Part shown: positions 21,375 through 33,557 of the stretch, piece after piece | Layout of the letters: every line of letters begins with the position of its first letter | Position numbering within the stretch: position 1 is the stretch's first letter | Assembly (NCBI RefSeq): GCF_937616625.2 | Contig: NC_065571.1 | Coordinates: forward strand, 30,609,879-30,673,878 | Reading direction: 5' to 3' | From: Mercurialis annua | Lineage: Eukaryota; Streptophyta; Magnoliopsida; Malpighiales; Euphorbiaceae | DNA: 64,000 nt | The notes under the pieces: generated by a model | The model's input: only the letters and a program-made list of their open reading frames with translations | Told to the model about the DNA's origin: nothing | Databases searched by the model: none | Translations under genes and position numbers: made by a program

Positions 21375-24017
21375 TCACGGAAAAAGAAAAGGATAGCGAT
21401 TCCGCATATCCGACTCGGTCTCCCAAGTACACTCCTCAACAGAATGATTGCGCCAGAGAACTTTGACCATCGGAATCTCCTTGTTCTGCAATTTACGCAC
21501 CTGCGTATCAACAACCTCAACTGGTTGTTCCTCATACGATAACTCTTGGTTAATCTCAACGCTCTTGGGCACAATCATGTGCGAAGGATCAGAGATGCAC
21601 TTCCTCAACATAGAAACATGAAACACAGGATGCACTAAAGACATGTCTGGCGGCAGAACCAGACGATAAGCCACAGCTCCAATCCTCTTTGAAATCTATA
21701 CCTCAGTGCCAACTTTCCCTTGACACCAAAACGAACCACGCCTTTCATAGGCGAAACCCGAAGAAACACAAAATCACCAACATGAAACTCAATGTCTTTT
21801 CTCTTCGGATCAGCATAACTCTTATGCCGACTAAAAGCAGTCTCTAACCTCCGTTTGATCAACGGTACCTTCTCTGAGATAATCTGAATAATCTCTGCTC
21901 CCGAGAGTTTACGCTCTCCAACCTCCTCCCAACAGATAGGAGATCTACACTTGCGCCCGTACAAAGCCTCATACGGCGCCATCTCGATACTCGCGTGGTA
22001 ACTGTTGTTGTAAGAAAATTCAATCAACGGCAAATGAGTATCCCAGCTATCCTGAAAATCGAGAACACACATCCTGAGCATATCCTCCAACGTCTGAATA
22101 GTCCTCTCAGACTGACCGTCGGTCTGAGGATGAAAAGATGTACTGAAATCCAACCGAGAATCCAAGGATTCCTGTAACGCTTTCCAGAACCTCGAAGTAA
22201 ACACAGAACCTCTGTCTGACATAATAGAAACTGGTACACCATGCAAACTGACAATCCTGTCGATGTACAAATGAGCCAACCTCGAAGCAGTATACGAAAC
22301 CTTGATCGGAAGGAAATGAGCTGACTTGGTCATACGGTCAACTATCACCCAGATGGAATCGTACCCCTGTCGAGTACGTGGTAAACCAACCATAAAATCC
22401 ATTGCAATCCGCTCCCACTTCCACTCTGGAATAGGTAGTGGCTGCAAATAGCCAAAAGTCTCTGATGCTCCAGCTTCACCTGCTGGCAAGTCAGACACTT
22501 AGAACCATACTCAGCGACATCCTTCTTCATCCCGCTCCACCAGTATGTACCCTTAAGATCATGGTACATCTTAGTAGAACCCGGATGAACACTATAAGCA
22601 GACTTGTGCGCTTCTTCCAGAATCTGGTCCCTCAATCCATCTGAATCCGGAACACACAATCTCGAACCATGTCTCAGAACACCATCCACAAAAGTAAACT
22701 CAGAGTTACCGTCCTGCTGAACCTCCTCTATAATCCGTCTCAACTGTGGATCCTCAGCTTGTAAAGCTTTGATCCGATCAATCAAAACAGGTTGCACTTG
22801 CAACTGTGCCAACAAACAACCGGCCTGCGAAACCTGAAAATCATAGCCTGAAGCTATCAAACCGTGCCACTCTCTAACTATGGGTCTACGCCCAATCTCA
22901 TAAATATGAGCCAAACTGCCCGAAGACTTGTGACTCAACGCATCGGCTACCACATTAGCCTTACCAGGATGGTACTGAATAGTACAGTCGTAGTCTTTCA
23001 GCAACTCTAACCACCTCCTCTGTCTCAAGTTCAACTCTCTCTGAAAAAAGATATACTTCAGACTCTTATGATCAGTGAAAATCTCACAAGTAGCGCCGTA
23101 CAAGTAATGCCTCCAAATTTTCAGTGCAAAAACCATTGTTGCCAACTCTAAATCAAGAGTAGGGTAATTCACCTCATGCTTCTTCAATTGTCTGGAAGCA
23201 TAGGCAATCACCTGTCCATGTTGCATCAGAACGCAACCCAAACCAATACGAGACGCATCACAATACACTGTGAAACCGTTAATGCCAGAAGGCAATGCCA
23301 AAACCGGAGCTGTAGTCAAAATCTCCTTCAGCTTTTCAAAGCTCGCCTCACACTTGTCAGTCCACCCAAATTTAACACTCTTCTGTGTCAGTTTAGTCAA
23401 CGGTGCAGATATTCTGGAGAAATCTTGCACGAACCGAAGATAGTAGCCAGCTAAACCCAGAAAACTTCTGATCTCGGTAACTGACCTCGGCCTCTGCCAA
23501 TCCATAACTGTCTCAATCTTCTTCGGATCAACCTTGATCCCATCTTTCGACACCACGTGTCCTAGAAAGGTAACCTGATCTAACCAGAACTCACATTTTG
23601 AGAACTTAGCATACAACTGATGTTCACGCAATGTCTGTAGTATAGTCCTCAAATGATAATCATGCTCCTCCTCACTCCGTGAGTAGATCAAAATGTCATC
23701 AATGAAAACGATAACAAATTGATCTAAAAATGGCTTGAACACTCTGTTCATCATATCCATAAACGCTGCTGGTGCATTAGTCAGACCAAAGGACATAACC
23801 AGAAACTCAAAATGTCCATACCGCGTCCGAAAAGCAGTCTTAGGCACATCTACATCACGGATCCGAAGTTGATGATACCCAGACCTCAAATCAATTTTGG
23901 AAAAACACTTCGCACCCTGCAACTGGTCAAACAAATCATCGATGCGAGGAAGAGGATATCTGTTCTTGACAGTAGCCTTGTTCAACTGTCTGTAGTCGAT
24001 ACACAGTCGAAAGGAAC
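21375..24017 (-). pseudogene. pol: Element B pol: C-terminal RT, RNase H, integrase, chromodomain (frameshifted)
   Basis: The minus-strand frame 24017-22460 resumes right after the C insertion with [22 protein letters not shown]. It contains the RT catalytic motif [10 protein letters not shown], RNase H ([23 protein letters not shown]) and the integrase zinc region ([17 protein letters not shown]...CLTCQQVK). A one-base loss near 22460 shifts the frame. The next frame (to about 21700) carries the integrase core, with [28 protein letters not shown] and [12 protein letters not shown] second small deletion near 21700 shifts it again and removes the GPY-type motif. The last frame (21674-21375) has [13 protein letters not shown] and a chromodomain (YEEQPVEVVDTQVRKL...[12 protein letters not shown]). 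The chromodomain and LTR size point to the Tekay/Del clade. It is not functional. Confidence 0.93.
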
Positions 24018-26238
24018 TGTCACGACCCAATCTCAGGGCCGAGACCGGCGCTAGGGAATGGGAGTGGTTGCTCCGAAACCCGTAGCAAGCCTAAAAACGT
24101 AAAATAATTTTTCGCGAAACATAAACGTCATGCATGACATAAATAAACACGTGTCATGCAGAAGCACACATGCCAGGCACATATATCCTCTGGCAGTCAC
24201 AATATAAATAACGCAGCAAGCGTAAAACGTTTAAAACTTTAAAACTTTAAAACGTTAAAGTTATATTTACAGAAAACTATATATTACAGCTGACTCGCAA
24301 AATACTTATCTACTGCAGCTCTAAGAGTAAAGTACTGTTTCTTTACATACTCAAAAATACAGACTTCTGGAAGTAGGATAGAAGTCCGTTGCTTCAAAGC
24401 GTCTTTATCCTGAAAGGAAATCTGTGAGGGGTCAGTATATTGGGATATACTGAGTGAGTTCATACATTTACTAATAAGTATTCAAATAAAACATAAAATC
24501 GCAATCAATCATATGCAGCCAAGTACAAGATCCGATTGAAACCTTAATCCTCAAACATACTAATAATAAATCGATCAACCCAATCATAAATATCAATCGC
24601 GAGTCCAACTCGCTGGTGGCCCAGCCACTAGATACGGGGACTTCCAGGCTACACCGTAGCCGAGTTCACTCTGCGTATCTAACTCATAACCCAATCATAA
24701 ATTTCATACTCATCATCAGCTCCCAGCTGAGTCATATCAAAACTGGTGATCACACAGTCCTATTGTCGCCCAATAGGTAGCACGTTCCATCGGATCAATA
24801 CTGGTTTCAAATCAACCATATGTAATTCATAAAAAGAATTCGCATATAAAACATGCAATTCAAATATAAAGCAATATAAAATAATTGCTTAAATAAATAC
24901 TTTAAAAGCAAATTGTATAAACTCACTGAAAACGCTTATCCAAAAATACGTCGGGGCTTTTGAAACGTCAAGCTTCCCGAGTTCGTGGTCCAGCTCCTTC
25001 TTGCCTTGCTGGATCTAAAACAATTTCAAAACATTTGACTCACATCAGAATCCTATTCTAAGATTGACTCTAGACTCGAGACTCGACACATTGAACTCTT
25101 ATTAATCGTCGTGCTTCTCACGCATAACCCATTAAATGATATCAAACTCGTTTACGGATCGCAAGTTACTTCCAATTCAATCTTCTTATAACCTCATTAG
25201 GTTAACTACTATTCGATTTCCGATTCAATACGCGTAATTAATTCAATCGAAGTACGAAGACTCAGGGTGCGAGAATCGGAGGGTGCACGCTCGTGCAGGG
25301 AGGTACACGTTCGTGTACCTTAGTACACGTTCGTGTACCATATGATGGTACACGTTCGTGTACTTTAGTACACGTTCGTGTACCATATGATGGTACACGT
25401 TCGTGTACCTCAAGTACACGTTCGTGTACCACGGTACACGATCGTGTACAGTCGTGCACGATCCCCCGGAATCGATTTCCGGGGTTCCCGACCTGCTATA
25501 TACGTAAAAACGCTCCAAACTCAGCCAAAACGCGTATTCTAAGCTCAAAACGCTATATATCAATCCTATACTCGATAAAACGATAGAATCGTTTCGTGGC
25601 CTAAAACTTTGAATCGATATAACTCAAAATATAATCAACGAAACGGTAAAACGTCAAGCTTACCGTGATTCGCCTCGAGAATACGATCAATTGGAGCTAT
25701 TACACGTCGAAAATGGACGAGAAACGGAATCGAGCGATGGAACCGTAATCGATCGCCGTTAAGAACGAAAGAAAGAAAGAAAAGGAATGAAGGTTCTGAT
25801 CCCTTCTTCATTCATCTCAATCTCATATATATCCTGGCTAAAGTACGCTTTGGTCCTTGAAACTTTTCAAAAGTTTCAATTTAATCCAAAACTTATTCAA
25901 TTAATCTTTCTATTAATTCAACTACGTATTATTTATCTCCGAATAAATAATATTAACTTAAAATATAGATTTTCATCGAAAATCCTCAAATCTCTATTTT
26001 CGGGCTTAATTGGCTAATTTGCACTTTAGCCCCTAAACTTTTCAAAATTTACAATTTAGCCCTAAAATATCTCCACATCCAACTTTTCATAATAACTCCT
26101 TTAATCCCGCTAATTGACTCATCAAATTTTTATTCTAAATTTCCGATACGATCAAATTAAATTCTCCTTAATTTAATTTATCGGAAATCTCGACACGTGG
26201 CACGACTTAATTACCTTAAAATATTTTGGGGTATTACA
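24018..26238 (-). repeat. Element C 3' LTR (2221 bp)
   Basis: The plus strand runs TGTCACGACCC...GGTATTACA. It contains the palindrome cluster at 25284-25484 and a short GAAA repeat near 25765. TATA-like sequences lie at about 25497 and 25552. The gag-pol stop codon lies inside this LTR, 63-65 bp from its inner edge. Confidence 0.95.
25284..25484. repeat. Palindrome cluster in the C 3' LTR
   Basis: Six copies of GTACACGTTCGTGTAC (7-bp arms around TT) occur with spacers of 2-9 bp, including ATATGATG. They are preceded by a variant TGCACGCTCGTGCA and followed by the perfect 16-bp palindrome GTACACGATCGTGTAC and TCGTGCACGA. A separate hairpin with arms CCCCGGAA/TTCCGGGG and a 5-nt loop follows at 25464-25484. 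The identical block occurs in the other LTR. Confidence 0.93.
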
Positions 26239-29200
26239 TTCACCCCCCCTTAAAATAAATTCGTCCTCGAATTTAAAATTTAGCCACGTACCTTGAGTGA
26301 ATAGATATGGATACTTCTGTCTCATATCCTCTTCTGTCTCCCACGTGCACTCTTCTACGGATTGACTTCTCCAAAGAACTTTCACCATTGGAATCCTTTT
26401 CGTTCGTAATTGTCGTATCTGCGTGTCGACAATCTGCACTGGCCGTTCTTCGTAAGTTAGTTCTTCGCTCACGTCCACCACTTGTGGTTGAATTATTCGA
26501 GAAGGGTCTGGTACATATTTCCGAAGCATGGAAATATGGAAGACAGGATGAACTTGCGACATCTCTGGTGGCAAATCCAGCTTATAGGCAACGGAGCCTA
26601 TACGTTCCACGATCTGATACGGTCCGACATATCTCGGAGCCAGTTTACCCTTCTTTCCGAAACGAATAACTCCCTTCATCGGTGATACTTTGAGAAACAC
26701 GTAATCTCCGATCTGAAATTCGATATCCTTCCTCTTGGGGTCCGCGTAACTCTTCTGTCGACTAGAAGCAGTATTCAAACGTTGCTTTATCAACGGAACT
26801 TTTTCTGACGTAATCTGGATAATCTCTGCTCCAGTGAGCTTTCGTTCACCGACTTCACCCCAACAAATAGGGGATCGACACTTTCGCCCGTACAATGCTT
26901 CGTATGGAGCTATCTCGATGCTCGAATGATAACTGTTGTTGTAAGCGAATTCAACTAGAGGTAGGTACGTATCCCAGCTACCTCCGAAGTCTAATACGCA
27001 AAGTCGAAGCATATCTTCTAGCGTTTGAATCGTTCGCTCAGACTGTCCGTCTGTCTGAGGATGAAACGCAGTGCTGAAATTTAATCGTGTTCCTAACGCG
27101 TCTTGTATGCTTTTCCAGAAATGAGAGGTAAATACGGAACCTCTATCTGAAACGATTGACACGGGAACTCCGTGTAGGCTCACAATCTTATCGATGTAGA
27201 TCTCTGCTAACTTTGCTGCAGAATACGTCGTCTTGATAGGTATGAAGTGTGCTGACTTCGTCAAACGATCCACGATTACCCAAATAGAGTCGAACCCTTT
27301 CTGCGTCTTGGGTAAACCGATTACGAAATCCATCGTGATCTGCTCCCACTTCCACTCCGGGATGGGTAACGGCTGAAGAAATCCGTAAGGTCGCTGATGC
27401 TCCAATTTGACTTGTTGACAAGTCGGGCATTTCGCCACGAACTCTGCGATGTCTTTCTTCATTCCGCTCCACCAATACGTTGATTTGATGTCGTGGTACA
27501 TCTTCGTGGAACCAGGATGAACGCTATAGATCGTTCCATGAGTCTCCTCCATGATCTTCTGTCTTAAGTCTTCCGCATCTGGAACGCACATTCGATTACC
27601 ATACTTCAAGATTCCGTTGACGATACTGAAGTCTTGACTCTTTTCTTGTTGAACTTCCTCAATTAAATGCTTCAATTGAGGGTCGTCTGCTTGCAACTCT
27701 TTGATCTGATCGATCAATGTCGATCGTATCGTTAACTGAGCCATTAGGTTTCCGAGAGATGAGATCTCAAATTCAACCCCTTGGCTAAACATTGTATGAA
27801 TCTCGTTAATTAATGGCCTCCGCCATATCGTTGTAACGTGTGCGAGACTTCCTGCCGACTTCCTGCTTAAGGCATCTGCCACTACGTTGGCCTTGCCTGG
27901 ATGGTATTGTATCGTGCAGTCGTAATCTTTCAGTAATTCCATCCATCTCCGCTGTCTGAGGTTTAACTCTCGTTGGTCAAAAATGTACTTGAGACTCTTA
28001 TGATCTGTAAAGATCTCGCACGTAGCGCCGTATAAATAATGTCTCCAGATCTTTAGCGCGAAGATCACCGCCGCTAATTCTAGATCATGCGTCGGATAGT
28101 TCGTTTCGTGCTTCTTGAGCTGTCGCGAAGCGTATGCAATCACTCGACCGTGTTGCATAAGGACACATCCTAGTCCAACTCTTGACGCGTCACAGTAAAC
28201 TGTGAATCCTTCCGTTCCTTCTGGTAACGCTAAGACTGGTGCCGTCGTCAGACACTCTTTCAGTTTCAGAAAACTGAGTTCACACTGGTCCGTCCAGTTG
28301 AATTTCGCGTTCTTTTGAGTTAGCTTCGTCAAAGGTACAGCGATCTTCGAAAAGTCCTGTACGAATCGTCTATAATATCCTGCGAAACCAAGGAAACTTC
28401 TAATTTCCGTAACCGATTCAGGCCGCTTCCATTCTATCACAGCTTCAATTTTCTTTGGATCAACCTTAATGCCGCTTTGTGAAACCACATGACCTAAGAA
28501 AGCCACTTCCGTTAGCCAAAATTCACATTTAGAGAATTTGGCGTAAAGCTGATGCTCTCTTAGTATCTGTAGTACTATTCGCAAATGTTGAGCGTGCTCT
28601 TCCTCTGTACTCGAATAGATCAAAATATCATCAATGAACACGATCACGAACTGATCCAAGTACGGTTTGAATATCCTATTCATCAAATCCATGAAGGCTG
28701 CTGGGGCGTTCGTCAATCCGAATGACATAACGAGGAACTCATAATGTCCATACCGAGTTCGGAAAGCAGTCTTTTGTATGTCATCGTTACGAATCTTTAA
28801 TTGATGATAGCCTGATCTTAGATCAATCTTGGAGAAAAACTTCGCTCCTTGTAACTGATCGAACAAATCGTCGATTCTAGGTAACGGATACTTATTCTTA
28901 ATCGTCACCTTATTCAGCTGTCGATAATCGATACATAGTCGAAGCGATCCATCCTTCTTTTTCACGAACAACACTGGTGCACCCCACGGGGATACACTCG
29001 GTCTGATAAAACCACGATCAAACAATTCTTCTAATTGATCCTTAAGTTCTTTGAGCTCTGCTGGCGCCATTCGATAAGGAGGTATCGATATTGGCTTCGT
29101 GCCAGGAGCCAATTCGATACAAAACTCAATCTCGCGATCTGGAGGTAATCCAGGTAATTCCTCTGGGAAAACGTCTGGATAATCCAACACAACTGGCACG

Positions 29201-31077
29201 TCACTTAAATTTATACTTTTCTTCTCCACGTCTCGTACTACTGCTAAGAATCCTTGACATCCCCTCTTCAACATACTACAAGCTTTAATAGCTGAAATAA
29301 TACTCGTAGAAGATTCCACCTTATCACCCTGAATTGAAACCGCTTCAATTCCAGGCGTGTTAAACGTCACCGTCTTCTTCCGACAATCCACGTTGGCATA
29401 GTGCTGAGCTAGCCAATCCATTCCTAGAATGACGTCAAAAGCTAATACTTCGAGTAAAATCAAGTCAACTAACAAATTTCGTCCTTGAACTTTCACAGGA
29501 CAAGACGGGTAAACGATACTAACTTCCACACTTTCTCCAACTGGAGTAGCTACAGATAAGGGATTCCTAAGATACGCTGGTTGCACTCCTAACTTACTAG
29601 CGAAACTAGGCGAAACAAACGAATGCGTAGCGCCTGGATCAAATAAAACTAATGCGTCTTGAGAAGCGATAGAAAAGGTACCTTGCACCACCGCATTGGA
29701 AGCCTGAGCCTCCTGAGGATTCAGTGCAAAGACCCTAGCTTGACTTCCGCCAGCTTGCGAGGTCTGGCCAGTACCGCGTCCTCCGCCATTTCTGCCTCCT
29801 CGATTCGCATAACCACGGCCTCTCTGGCCAGTAAAGGTACTTCCTGTTTGATCATATCCTGACGCTATCTGCTGCGCAGTTCTCTGCTGCTGATAAGAAG
29901 GCTGTACTACAGTAGTCATCGAACCTTGGGGTATCTGCCTTGGACAATCTCTAGCAAAGTGACCTCGTTGACCACAGTTAAAACATGCTCCATTAGCAGT
30001 GTAACACGCGCCATAGTGCCTCCTATTACAGTTCAAACATAAAGGAACTCCGCCTCCCATGTCACTCATTGATCTGGCACTAAATCCAGTGCCTGAAGTA
30101 CTGACTCTAGTTCCATACCGAGCTCTTTTATTTCTCTGCTGACGTGATGGGGGTCGAGAATAACTCCTAACGTATGATTGGGTAGGTGCGCTCTGTGCGC
30201 TGCGAAACACATTATCTCTCACAGGCGCAACATTGGAAGGGTCAGGAATTCTTCCAAAACGGATCAGAGAAACTTCCATTTGCCTAGCACTATCAACCAG
30301 TTGCACTAAGGTCCTTCCGATATCAGACGTCAGACTCACAAATTCAGCTCCTAGACCCTCTACAAACCTTGAGTTCACTCTGACTGGGTCCGTAGTCAGG
30401 TCTGGTGCAAACCTACTCACTCTAGTGAACTCCGTCACATACTCCTGCACAGACCGATTGCCTCTACTCAGGGTCAACCACTGACTACGATAACTCTCCG
30501 TCACCGCATATGGTAAAAAGTACTCCCTAAAATGGTTCGCGAATTCAGCCCAGGTCATAGTCTCCATGGTTGGCTGAATGTGCTGCTGAAACCAATCTTT
30601 TGCGGGTCCTTTCAATGACATTTCCACCATAATGATGGTCTGTCTCTCATTAGCTTGCAGGCGTCGAGCATTACGTTCTACTTCTTCGAGGAAATCAAGA
30701 GCATCACCTGTACTGTCAAACTTAGTTGGCTTGAGACGCATATAAGCCAAGACGATATCTCGGTCAGTGAAAGCCACATTACGTAACTGTTGCTGCTGTA
30801 GTTGCTCACGATGCATATTCTGCACCTCAGCCTGATTAGCTTGCATAGCCGCAATTCCCGTAAGAAACTGATTCAGATCAAAACCCACAACATTAGGTTG
30901 CTGGGCTTGCGCTTGCACTCCAGGTGCCTGCGCCTGGGCCTCTTGGCCACCACCTCCTCCCTGAACAGAAGACTCATCTTGAGCCTCTGGATGGACGTCA
31001 TGCGCCCCTTCTATAACATTTCGTGCTGCAGCGGCAGCTCGCTCTACTTCTTGTCGTTGGTCAGACATCCTGACCAA
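26173..31077 (-). CDS. gag-pol: Element C Gag-Pol polyprotein with chromodomain (intact)
   Basis: This is a single 1634-codon frame. The first ATG is at 31077; a second Met at codon 4 (MSDQRQ) is an alternative start. The order is: Ala/Gln-rich N-terminus; Gag core about residues 100-270; CCHC zinc knuckle [14 protein letters not shown] near 364; protease near 480 ([12 protein letters not shown], catalytic Asp present in a D-P-G context); RT about 630-880 with [10 protein letters not shown] near 814; and RNase H from about 957 (FTVYCDAS). Integrase follows, with a zinc region near 1186-1225 and D,D,E catalytic residues near 1250, 1307 and 1345, then the GPY motif and a chromodomain near 1541-1589. 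The protein makes virus-like particles, copies the RNA and integrates the cDNA. Chromodomains in this group are thought to direct integration to heterochromatin. The last 21 residues are read from LTR sequence. No defect is visible. Confidence 0.97.
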   Translation of the reverse strand: MVRMSDQRQEVERAAAAARNVIEGAHDVHPEAQDESSVQGGGGGQEAQAQAPGVQAQAQQPNVVGFDLNQFLTGIAAMQANQAEVQNMHREQLQQQQLRNVAFTDRDIVLAYMRLKPTKFDSTGDALDFLEEVERNARRLQANERQTIIMVEMSLKGPAKDWFQQHIQPTMETMTWAEFANHFREYFLPYAVTESYRSQWLTLSRGNRSVQEYVTEFTRVSRFAPDLTTDPVRVNSRFVEGLGAEFVSLTSDIGRTLVQLVDSARQMEVSLIRFGRIPDPSNVAPVRDNVFRSAQSAPTQSYVRSYSRPPSRQQRNKRARYGTRVSTSGTGFSARSMSDMGGGVPLCLNCNRRHYGACYTANGACFNCGQRGHFARDCPRQIPQGSMTTVVQPSYQQQRTAQQIASGYDQTGSTFTGQRGRGYANRGGRNGGGRGTGQTSQAGGSQARVFALNPQEAQASNAVVQGTFSIASQDALVLFDPGATHSFVSPSFASKLGVQPAYLRNPLSVATPVGESVEVSIVYPSCPVKVQGRNLLVDLILLEVLAFDVILGMDWLAQHYANVDCRKKTVTFNTPGIEAVSIQGDKVESSTSIISAIKACSMLKRGCQGFLAVVRDVEKKSINLSDVPVVLDYPDVFPEELPGLPPDREIEFCIELAPGTKPISIPPYRMAPAELKELKDQLEELFDRGFIRPSVSPWGAPVLFVKKKDGSLRLCIDYRQLNKVTIKNKYPLPRIDDLFDQLQGAKFFSKIDLRSGYHQLKIRNDDIQKTAFRTRYGHYEFLVMSFGLTNAPAAFMDLMNRIFKPYLDQFVIVFIDDILIYSSTEEEHAQHLRIVLQILREHQLYAKFSKCEFWLTEVAFLGHVVSQSGIKVDPKKIEAVIEWKRPESVTEIRSFLGFAGYYRRFVQDFSKIAVPLTKLTQKNAKFNWTDQCELSFLKLKECLTTAPVLALPEGTEGFTVYCDASRVGLGCVLMQHGRVIAYASRQLKKHETNYPTHDLELAAVIFALKIWRHYLYGATCEIFTDHKSLKYIFDQRELNLRQRRWMELLKDYDCTIQYHPGKANVVADALSRKSAGSLAHVTTIWRRPLINEIHTMFSQGVEFEISSLGNLMAQLTIRSTLIDQIKELQADDPQLKHLIEEVQQEKSQDFSIVNGILKYGNRMCVPDAEDLRQKIMEETHGTIYSVHPGSTKMYHDIKSTYWWSGMKKDIAEFVAKCPTCQQVKLEHQRPYGFLQPLPIPEWKWEQITMDFVIGLPKTQKGFDSIWVIVDRLTKSAHFIPIKTTYSAAKLAEIYIDKIVSLHGVPVSIVSDRGSVFTSHFWKSIQDALGTRLNFSTAFHPQTDGQSERTIQTLEDMLRLCVLDFGGSWDTYLPLVEFAYNNSYHSSIEIAPYEALYGRKCRSPICWGEVGERKLTGAEIIQITSEKVPLIKQRLNTASSRQKSYADPKRKDIEFQIGDYVFLKVSPMKGVIRFGKKGKLAPRYVGPYQIVERIGSVAYKLDLPPEMSQVHPVFHISMLRKYVPDPSRIIQPQVVDVSEELTYEERPVQIVDTQIRQLRTKRIPMVKVLWRSQSVEECTWETEEDMRQKYPYLFTQGTWLNFKFEDEFILRGGECNTPKYFKVIKSCHVSRFPIN
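26239..26285 (-). promoter_or_regulatory. Element C polypurine tract and adjacent hairpin
   Basis: The minus strand reads TTAAGGGGGGGTGAA directly before the LTR start TGTAATACCCC, a strong polypurine tract. Next to it is AAATTCG-TCCT-CGAATTT, a 7-bp stem that the elements A and B share in form. Both lie inside the 3' end of the coding frame. Confidence 0.82.
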
Positions 31078-31336
31078 GACAAACAGCGTTACTTAGCCAC
31101 ATAACCGCATATTATCGCAAACGCATACCGTAATAAACGCGCATCTCATCACAAGCGAACACACACATAAGACAGACTCACATCCTAAAGGGAAAGCTGA
31201 AAGTTTGAAAATCAAACGAATACGTAACAAAGACAAGACAAGACTCGAGTCCTATGTGCTGCAGTAGAATCCTATGAAAATCAATCACTCTTCTAACATA
31301 AGCAATGGTAACTGGACCATGCTCTGATACCAACTT
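31078..31336 (-). other. Element C 5' leader with primer-binding site
   Basis: This is about 260 bp between the 5' LTR and the gag-pol ATG. The primer-binding site at 31332-31321 reads TGGTATCAGAGC on the minus strand, a perfect complement of plant initiator tRNA-Met, four bases inside the LTR. The rest is probably the packaging region. Confidence 0.9.
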
Positions 31337-33557
31337 TGTCACGACCCAATCTCAGGGCCGAGACCGGCGCTAGGGAATGGGAGTGGTTGCTCCGAAACCC
31401 GTAGCAAGCCTAAAAACGTAAAATAATTTTTCGCGAAACATAAACGTCATGCATGACATAAATAAACACGTGTCATGCAGAAGCACACATGCCAGGCACA
31501 TATATCCTCTGGCAGTCACAATATAAATAACGCAGCAAGCGTAAAACGTTTAAAACTTTAAAACTTTAAAACGTTAAAGTTATATTTACAGAAAACTATA
31601 TATTACAGCTGACTCGCAAAATACTTATCTACTGCAGCTCTAAGAGTAAAGTACTGTTTCTTTACATACTCAAAAATACAGACTTCTGGAAGTAGGATAG
31701 AAGTCCGTTGCTTCAAAGCGTCTTTATCCTGAAAGGAAATCTGTGAGGGGTCAGTATATTGGGATATACTGAGTGAGTTCATACATTTACTAATAAGTAT
31801 TCAAATAAAACATAAAATCGCAATCAATCATATGCAGCCAAGTACAAGATCCGATTGAAACCTTAATCCTCAAACATACTAATAATCAATCGATCAACCC
31901 AATCATAAATATCAATCGCGAGTCCAACTCGCTGGTGGCCCAGCCACTAGATACGGGGACTTCCAGGCTACACCGTAGCCGAGTTCACTCTGCGTATCTA
32001 ACTCATAACCCAATCATAAATTTCATACTCATCATCAGCTCCCAGCTGAGTCATATCAAAACTGGTGATCACACAGTCCTATTGTCGCCCAATAGGTAGC
32101 ACGTTCCATCGGATCAATACTGGTTTCAAATCAACCATATGTAATTCATAAAAAGAATTCGCATATAAAACATGCAATTCAAATATAAAGCAATATAAAA
32201 TAATTGCTTAAATAAATACTTTAAAAGCAAATTGTATAAACTCACTGAAAACGCTTATCCAAAAATACGTCGGGGCTTTTGAAACGTCAAGCTTCCCGAG
32301 TTCCTGGTCCAGCTCCTTCTTGCCTTGCTGGATCTAAAACAATTTCAAAACATTTGACTCACATCAGAATCCTATTCTAAGATTGACTCTAGACTCGAGA
32401 CTCGACACATTGAACTCTTATTAATCGTCGTGCTTCTCACGCATAACCCATTAAATGATATCAAACTCGTTTACGGATCGCAAGTTACTTCCAATTCAAT
32501 CTTCTTATAACCTCATTAGGTTAACTACTATTCGATTTCCGATTCAATACGCGTAATTAATTCAATCGAAGTACGAAGACTCAGGGTGCGAGAATCGGAG
32601 GGTGCACGCTCGTGCAGGGAGGTACACGTTCGTGTACCTTAGTACACGTTCGTGTACCATATGATGGTACACGTTCGTGTACTTTAGTACACGTTCGTGT
32701 ACCATATGATGGTACACGTTCGTGTACCTCAAGTACACGTTCGTGTACCACGGTACACGATCGTGTACAGTCGTGCACGATCCCCCGGAATCGATTTCCG
32801 GGGTTCCCGACCTGCTATATACGTAAAAACGCTCCAAACTCAGCCAAAACGCGTATTCTAAGCTCAAAACGCTATATATCAATCCTATACTCGATAAAAC
32901 GATAGAATCGTTTCGTGGCCTAAAACTTTGAATCGATATAACTCAAAATATAATCAACGAAACGGTAAAACGTCAAGCTTACCGTGATTCGCCTCGAGAA
33001 TACGATCAATTGGAGCTATTAAACGTCGAAAATGGACGAGAAACGGAATCGAGCGATGGAACCGTAATCGATCGCCGTTAAGAACGAAAGAAAGAAAGAA
33101 AAGGAATGAAGGTTCTGATCCCTTCTTCATTCATCTCAATCTCATATATATCCTGGCTAAAGTACGCTTTGGTCCTTGAAACTTTTCAAAAGTTTCAATT
33201 TAATCCAAAACTTATTCAATTAATCTTTCTATTAATTCAACTACGTATTATTTATCTCCGAATAAATAATATTAACTTAAAATATAGATTTTCATCGAAA
33301 ATCCTCAAATCTCTATTTTCGGGCTTAATTGGCTAATTTGCACTTTAGCCCCTAAACTTTTCAAAATTTACAATTTAGCCCTAAAATATCTCCACATCCA
33401 ACTTTTCATAATAACTCCTTTAATCCCGCTAATTGACTCATCAAATTTTTATTCTAAATTTCCGATACGATCAAATTAAATTCTCCTTAATTTAATCTAT
33501 CGGAAATCTCGACACGTGGCACGACTTAATTACCTTAAAATATTTTGGGGTATTACA
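31337..33557 (-). repeat. Element C 5' LTR (2221 bp)
   Basis: It is equal in length to the 3' LTR, with four base differences by eye. Its palindrome cluster is at 32603-32803. As the 5' LTR it should carry the promoter that drives element transcription leftward on the minus strand. Confidence 0.95.

Larger units (their letters stand above)
24018..33557 (-). mobile_element. Element C: young, apparently complete Tekay/Del-type Ty3/gypsy retrotransposon
   Basis: It is inserted in the RT region of B with a perfect target duplication, GGAAC (24013-24017 and 33558-33562). Total length is 9540 bp. Both LTRs (24018-26238 and 31337-33557) are exactly 2221 bp. By eye they differ at only four positions: A/C near 24568, G/C near 24985, C/A near 25702 and T/C near 26180. 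The primer-binding site is perfect, a polypurine tract is present, and gag-pol is one open frame with all expected domains. These are the marks of a very recent insertion that may be autonomous. Confidence 0.96.

Noticed and set aside
25243..25586. Cys/Thr/Val-rich frames over the C palindromes (also 32562-32905)
   Set aside because: They appear on both strands and in several phases and are simply translations of GTACACGTTCGTGTAC repeats.
24018..33557. D-P-G in the C protease as a disabling change
   Set aside because: The catalytic Asp is present and, as far as I recall, D-P-G variants occur in other plant Ty3 proteases, so it does not prove loss of function.
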